Source: Deltaproteobacteria bacterium RBG_16_54_11 (GTDB lineage Bacteria > Desulfobacterota > B13-G15 > RBG-16-54-18). Taken from it: 5,509 nucleotides of DNA. The stretch's first letter is position 1. Every line of letters begins with the position of its first letter. Position numbers and translations under genes: made by a program. The notes below the pieces were generated by a model. It was given only the letters and a program-made list of their open reading frames with translations. It had not been told where the DNA came from and made no database searches. Of this stretch, positions 4,885 to 5,509 are shown piece after piece. Location of the stretch: positions 332 to 5,840 of the forward strand of contig MGQS01000075.1 in the NCBI GenBank assembly GCA_001797905.1, given 5' to 3'.

Positions 4885-5509
4885 TCAGCGCTTCTGTAAC
4901 ATGCCAAACTTTTTGAGCGTATTTTGAAAAAACTTTTGAGCAAGGAATATTCCTGCGGAAGGCGATAAACGGTTGGACCACCAGTACCACTTCCACCATG
5001 ACGGCACAATAATTATTGCTTTATTTTTTGCAACCAAATGTAACGCCTTTTTTGCAAATATATCAGGAGACATTGGTCTGGCTTTTTCCAGCATCTGCTT
5101 CACCAATTCAGGAGGAATAATTAAATACGTTTTGCCGTATTTGCCTCCTCCTTTCCAAATAGGCGTGCTGATGATACCGGGGCAGAGGACACTGACGCGC
5201 ACTCGCAGCAGCGCGGCTTCGGCTCGAAGTGAATTTGATAGACCTACTATCGCATGCTTGGTGGTTGCATAGGCCACATTTCCTGGAGATGGTATAAGTC
5301 CGGCCATCGAGGCCGTGTTGATGATATGGCCGAATCCCTGCCTGATCATGAGGGGGTATGCCGCCTGGACCCCGTTGATAACACCCCGTAGATTGACGTC
5401 TACAATATAGTTCCAGTCTTCGATCGAATACTGACTCACGCCGCCGCCGATGCCGATTCCCGCATTGTTAAAGATATAGTCCACGCGTCCGGTGCGCCTG
5501 AAGGTATCA
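4885..5509 (-). CDS. Short-chain dehydrogenase/reductase (SDR), 5' end outside window
   Basis: The frame stays open to the right edge. Upstream of a GTG at 5484-5482 it continues as DTFRRTGRVDYIFNNAG, typical internal SDR sequence, so that GTG is not the start and the gene is truncated by the window. Visible classical-SDR features are NNAG after the fourth beta-strand; the catalytic-tetrad Asn in DVNLRG; the catalytic Ser in NTASMAG; YATTK with catalytic Tyr (codon 5271-5269) and Lys four residues later; and CPGIISTPIW after the sixth strand. The N-terminal TGxxxGIG cofactor motif lies off the window, so NAD versus NADP preference cannot be judged. The C-terminal tail is aromatic-rich (PSWWKWYWWSNRLSP), as in several SDRs that act on lipid-like or unknown substrates, and might contact membranes; that is inference. 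The gene converges on the AraC-type gene with a 57-bp gap. Its 3' part is visibly more AT-rich than glpD. The substrate is unknown. Confidence 0.9.
   Translation of the reverse strand, partial: DTFRRTGRVDYIFNNAGIGIGGGVSQYSIEDWNYIVDVNLRGVINGVQAAYPLMIRQGFGHIINTASMAGLIPSPGNVAYATTKHAIVGLSNSLRAEAALLRVRVSVLCPGIISTPIWKGGGKYGKTYLIIPPELVKQMLEKARPMSPDIFAKKALHLVAKNKAIIIVPSWWKWYWWSNRLSPSAGIFLAQKFFQNTLKKFGMLQKR

Noticed and set aside
5212..5227. CGGCTTCGGCTCGAAG in the SDR gene resembling the repeat tail
   Set aside because: There is no 15-nt unit beside it, and it encodes the conserved LRAEA segment normal in SDRs, so it is coincidental similarity.
5482..5484. GTG as the start of the SDR gene
   Set aside because: The frame continues upstream to the window edge with typical SDR residues (FRRTGRVDY), and the cofactor-binding region would be missing; the gene is cut by the window rather than starting here.

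Overview
The window looks like chromosomal DNA from a Gram-negative bacterium of moderately high GC content. The protein style (a GlpD-type dehydrogenase beside a glycerophosphodiester phosphodiesterase, a Ysh1/CPSF-like beta-CASP nuclease, a syntroph-like SDR) would suit the Deltaproteobacteria/Desulfobacterota or a neighbouring phylum. That placement is inference; nothing here fixes the taxon.

Layout, left to right. (1) 1-198, plus strand: the C-terminal end of a glycerophosphodiester phosphodiesterase, cut by the window edge. (2) 354-1907, plus: glpD, FAD-dependent glycerol-3-phosphate dehydrogenase, complete. These two form a natural pair: the first releases sn-glycerol-3-phosphate from phospholipid head-group diesters and the second oxidises it to dihydroxyacetone phosphate, delivering electrons to the respiratory chain. 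(3) 2041-3528, minus: a metallo-beta-lactamase/beta-CASP RNase-like hydrolase, convergent with glpD. (4) 3529-3846: a divergent intergenic region with a candidate promoter for each flanking gene. (5) 3847-4827, plus: an AraC-family regulator with a GyrI-like C-terminal effector domain. (6) 4885-5509, minus: the C-terminal two thirds or more of a short-chain dehydrogenase/reductase, whose start lies beyond the right edge.

The most unusual content is a dispersed repeat found three times within about 1.8 kb (1905-1980, 2167-2257, 3622-3670). Each copy has two or three tandem 15-nt units of consensus TGGCCAAAGGGCCAC. Each unit can form a 5-bp stem with an AAAG loop, and they are followed by a CTCCGGCTTCGGCTT-like tail. 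Several variant units carry paired changes that preserve the stem. One copy supplies the stop codon of glpD. One lies inside the beta-CASP gene and adds about 26 low-complexity residues without breaking the frame. The third lies between the divergent promoters. The repeat contains no stop codon in any of six frames in its consensus form, so it is tolerated inside genes, much as Rickettsia palindromic elements are. No gene in the window is an obvious mobiliser for it.
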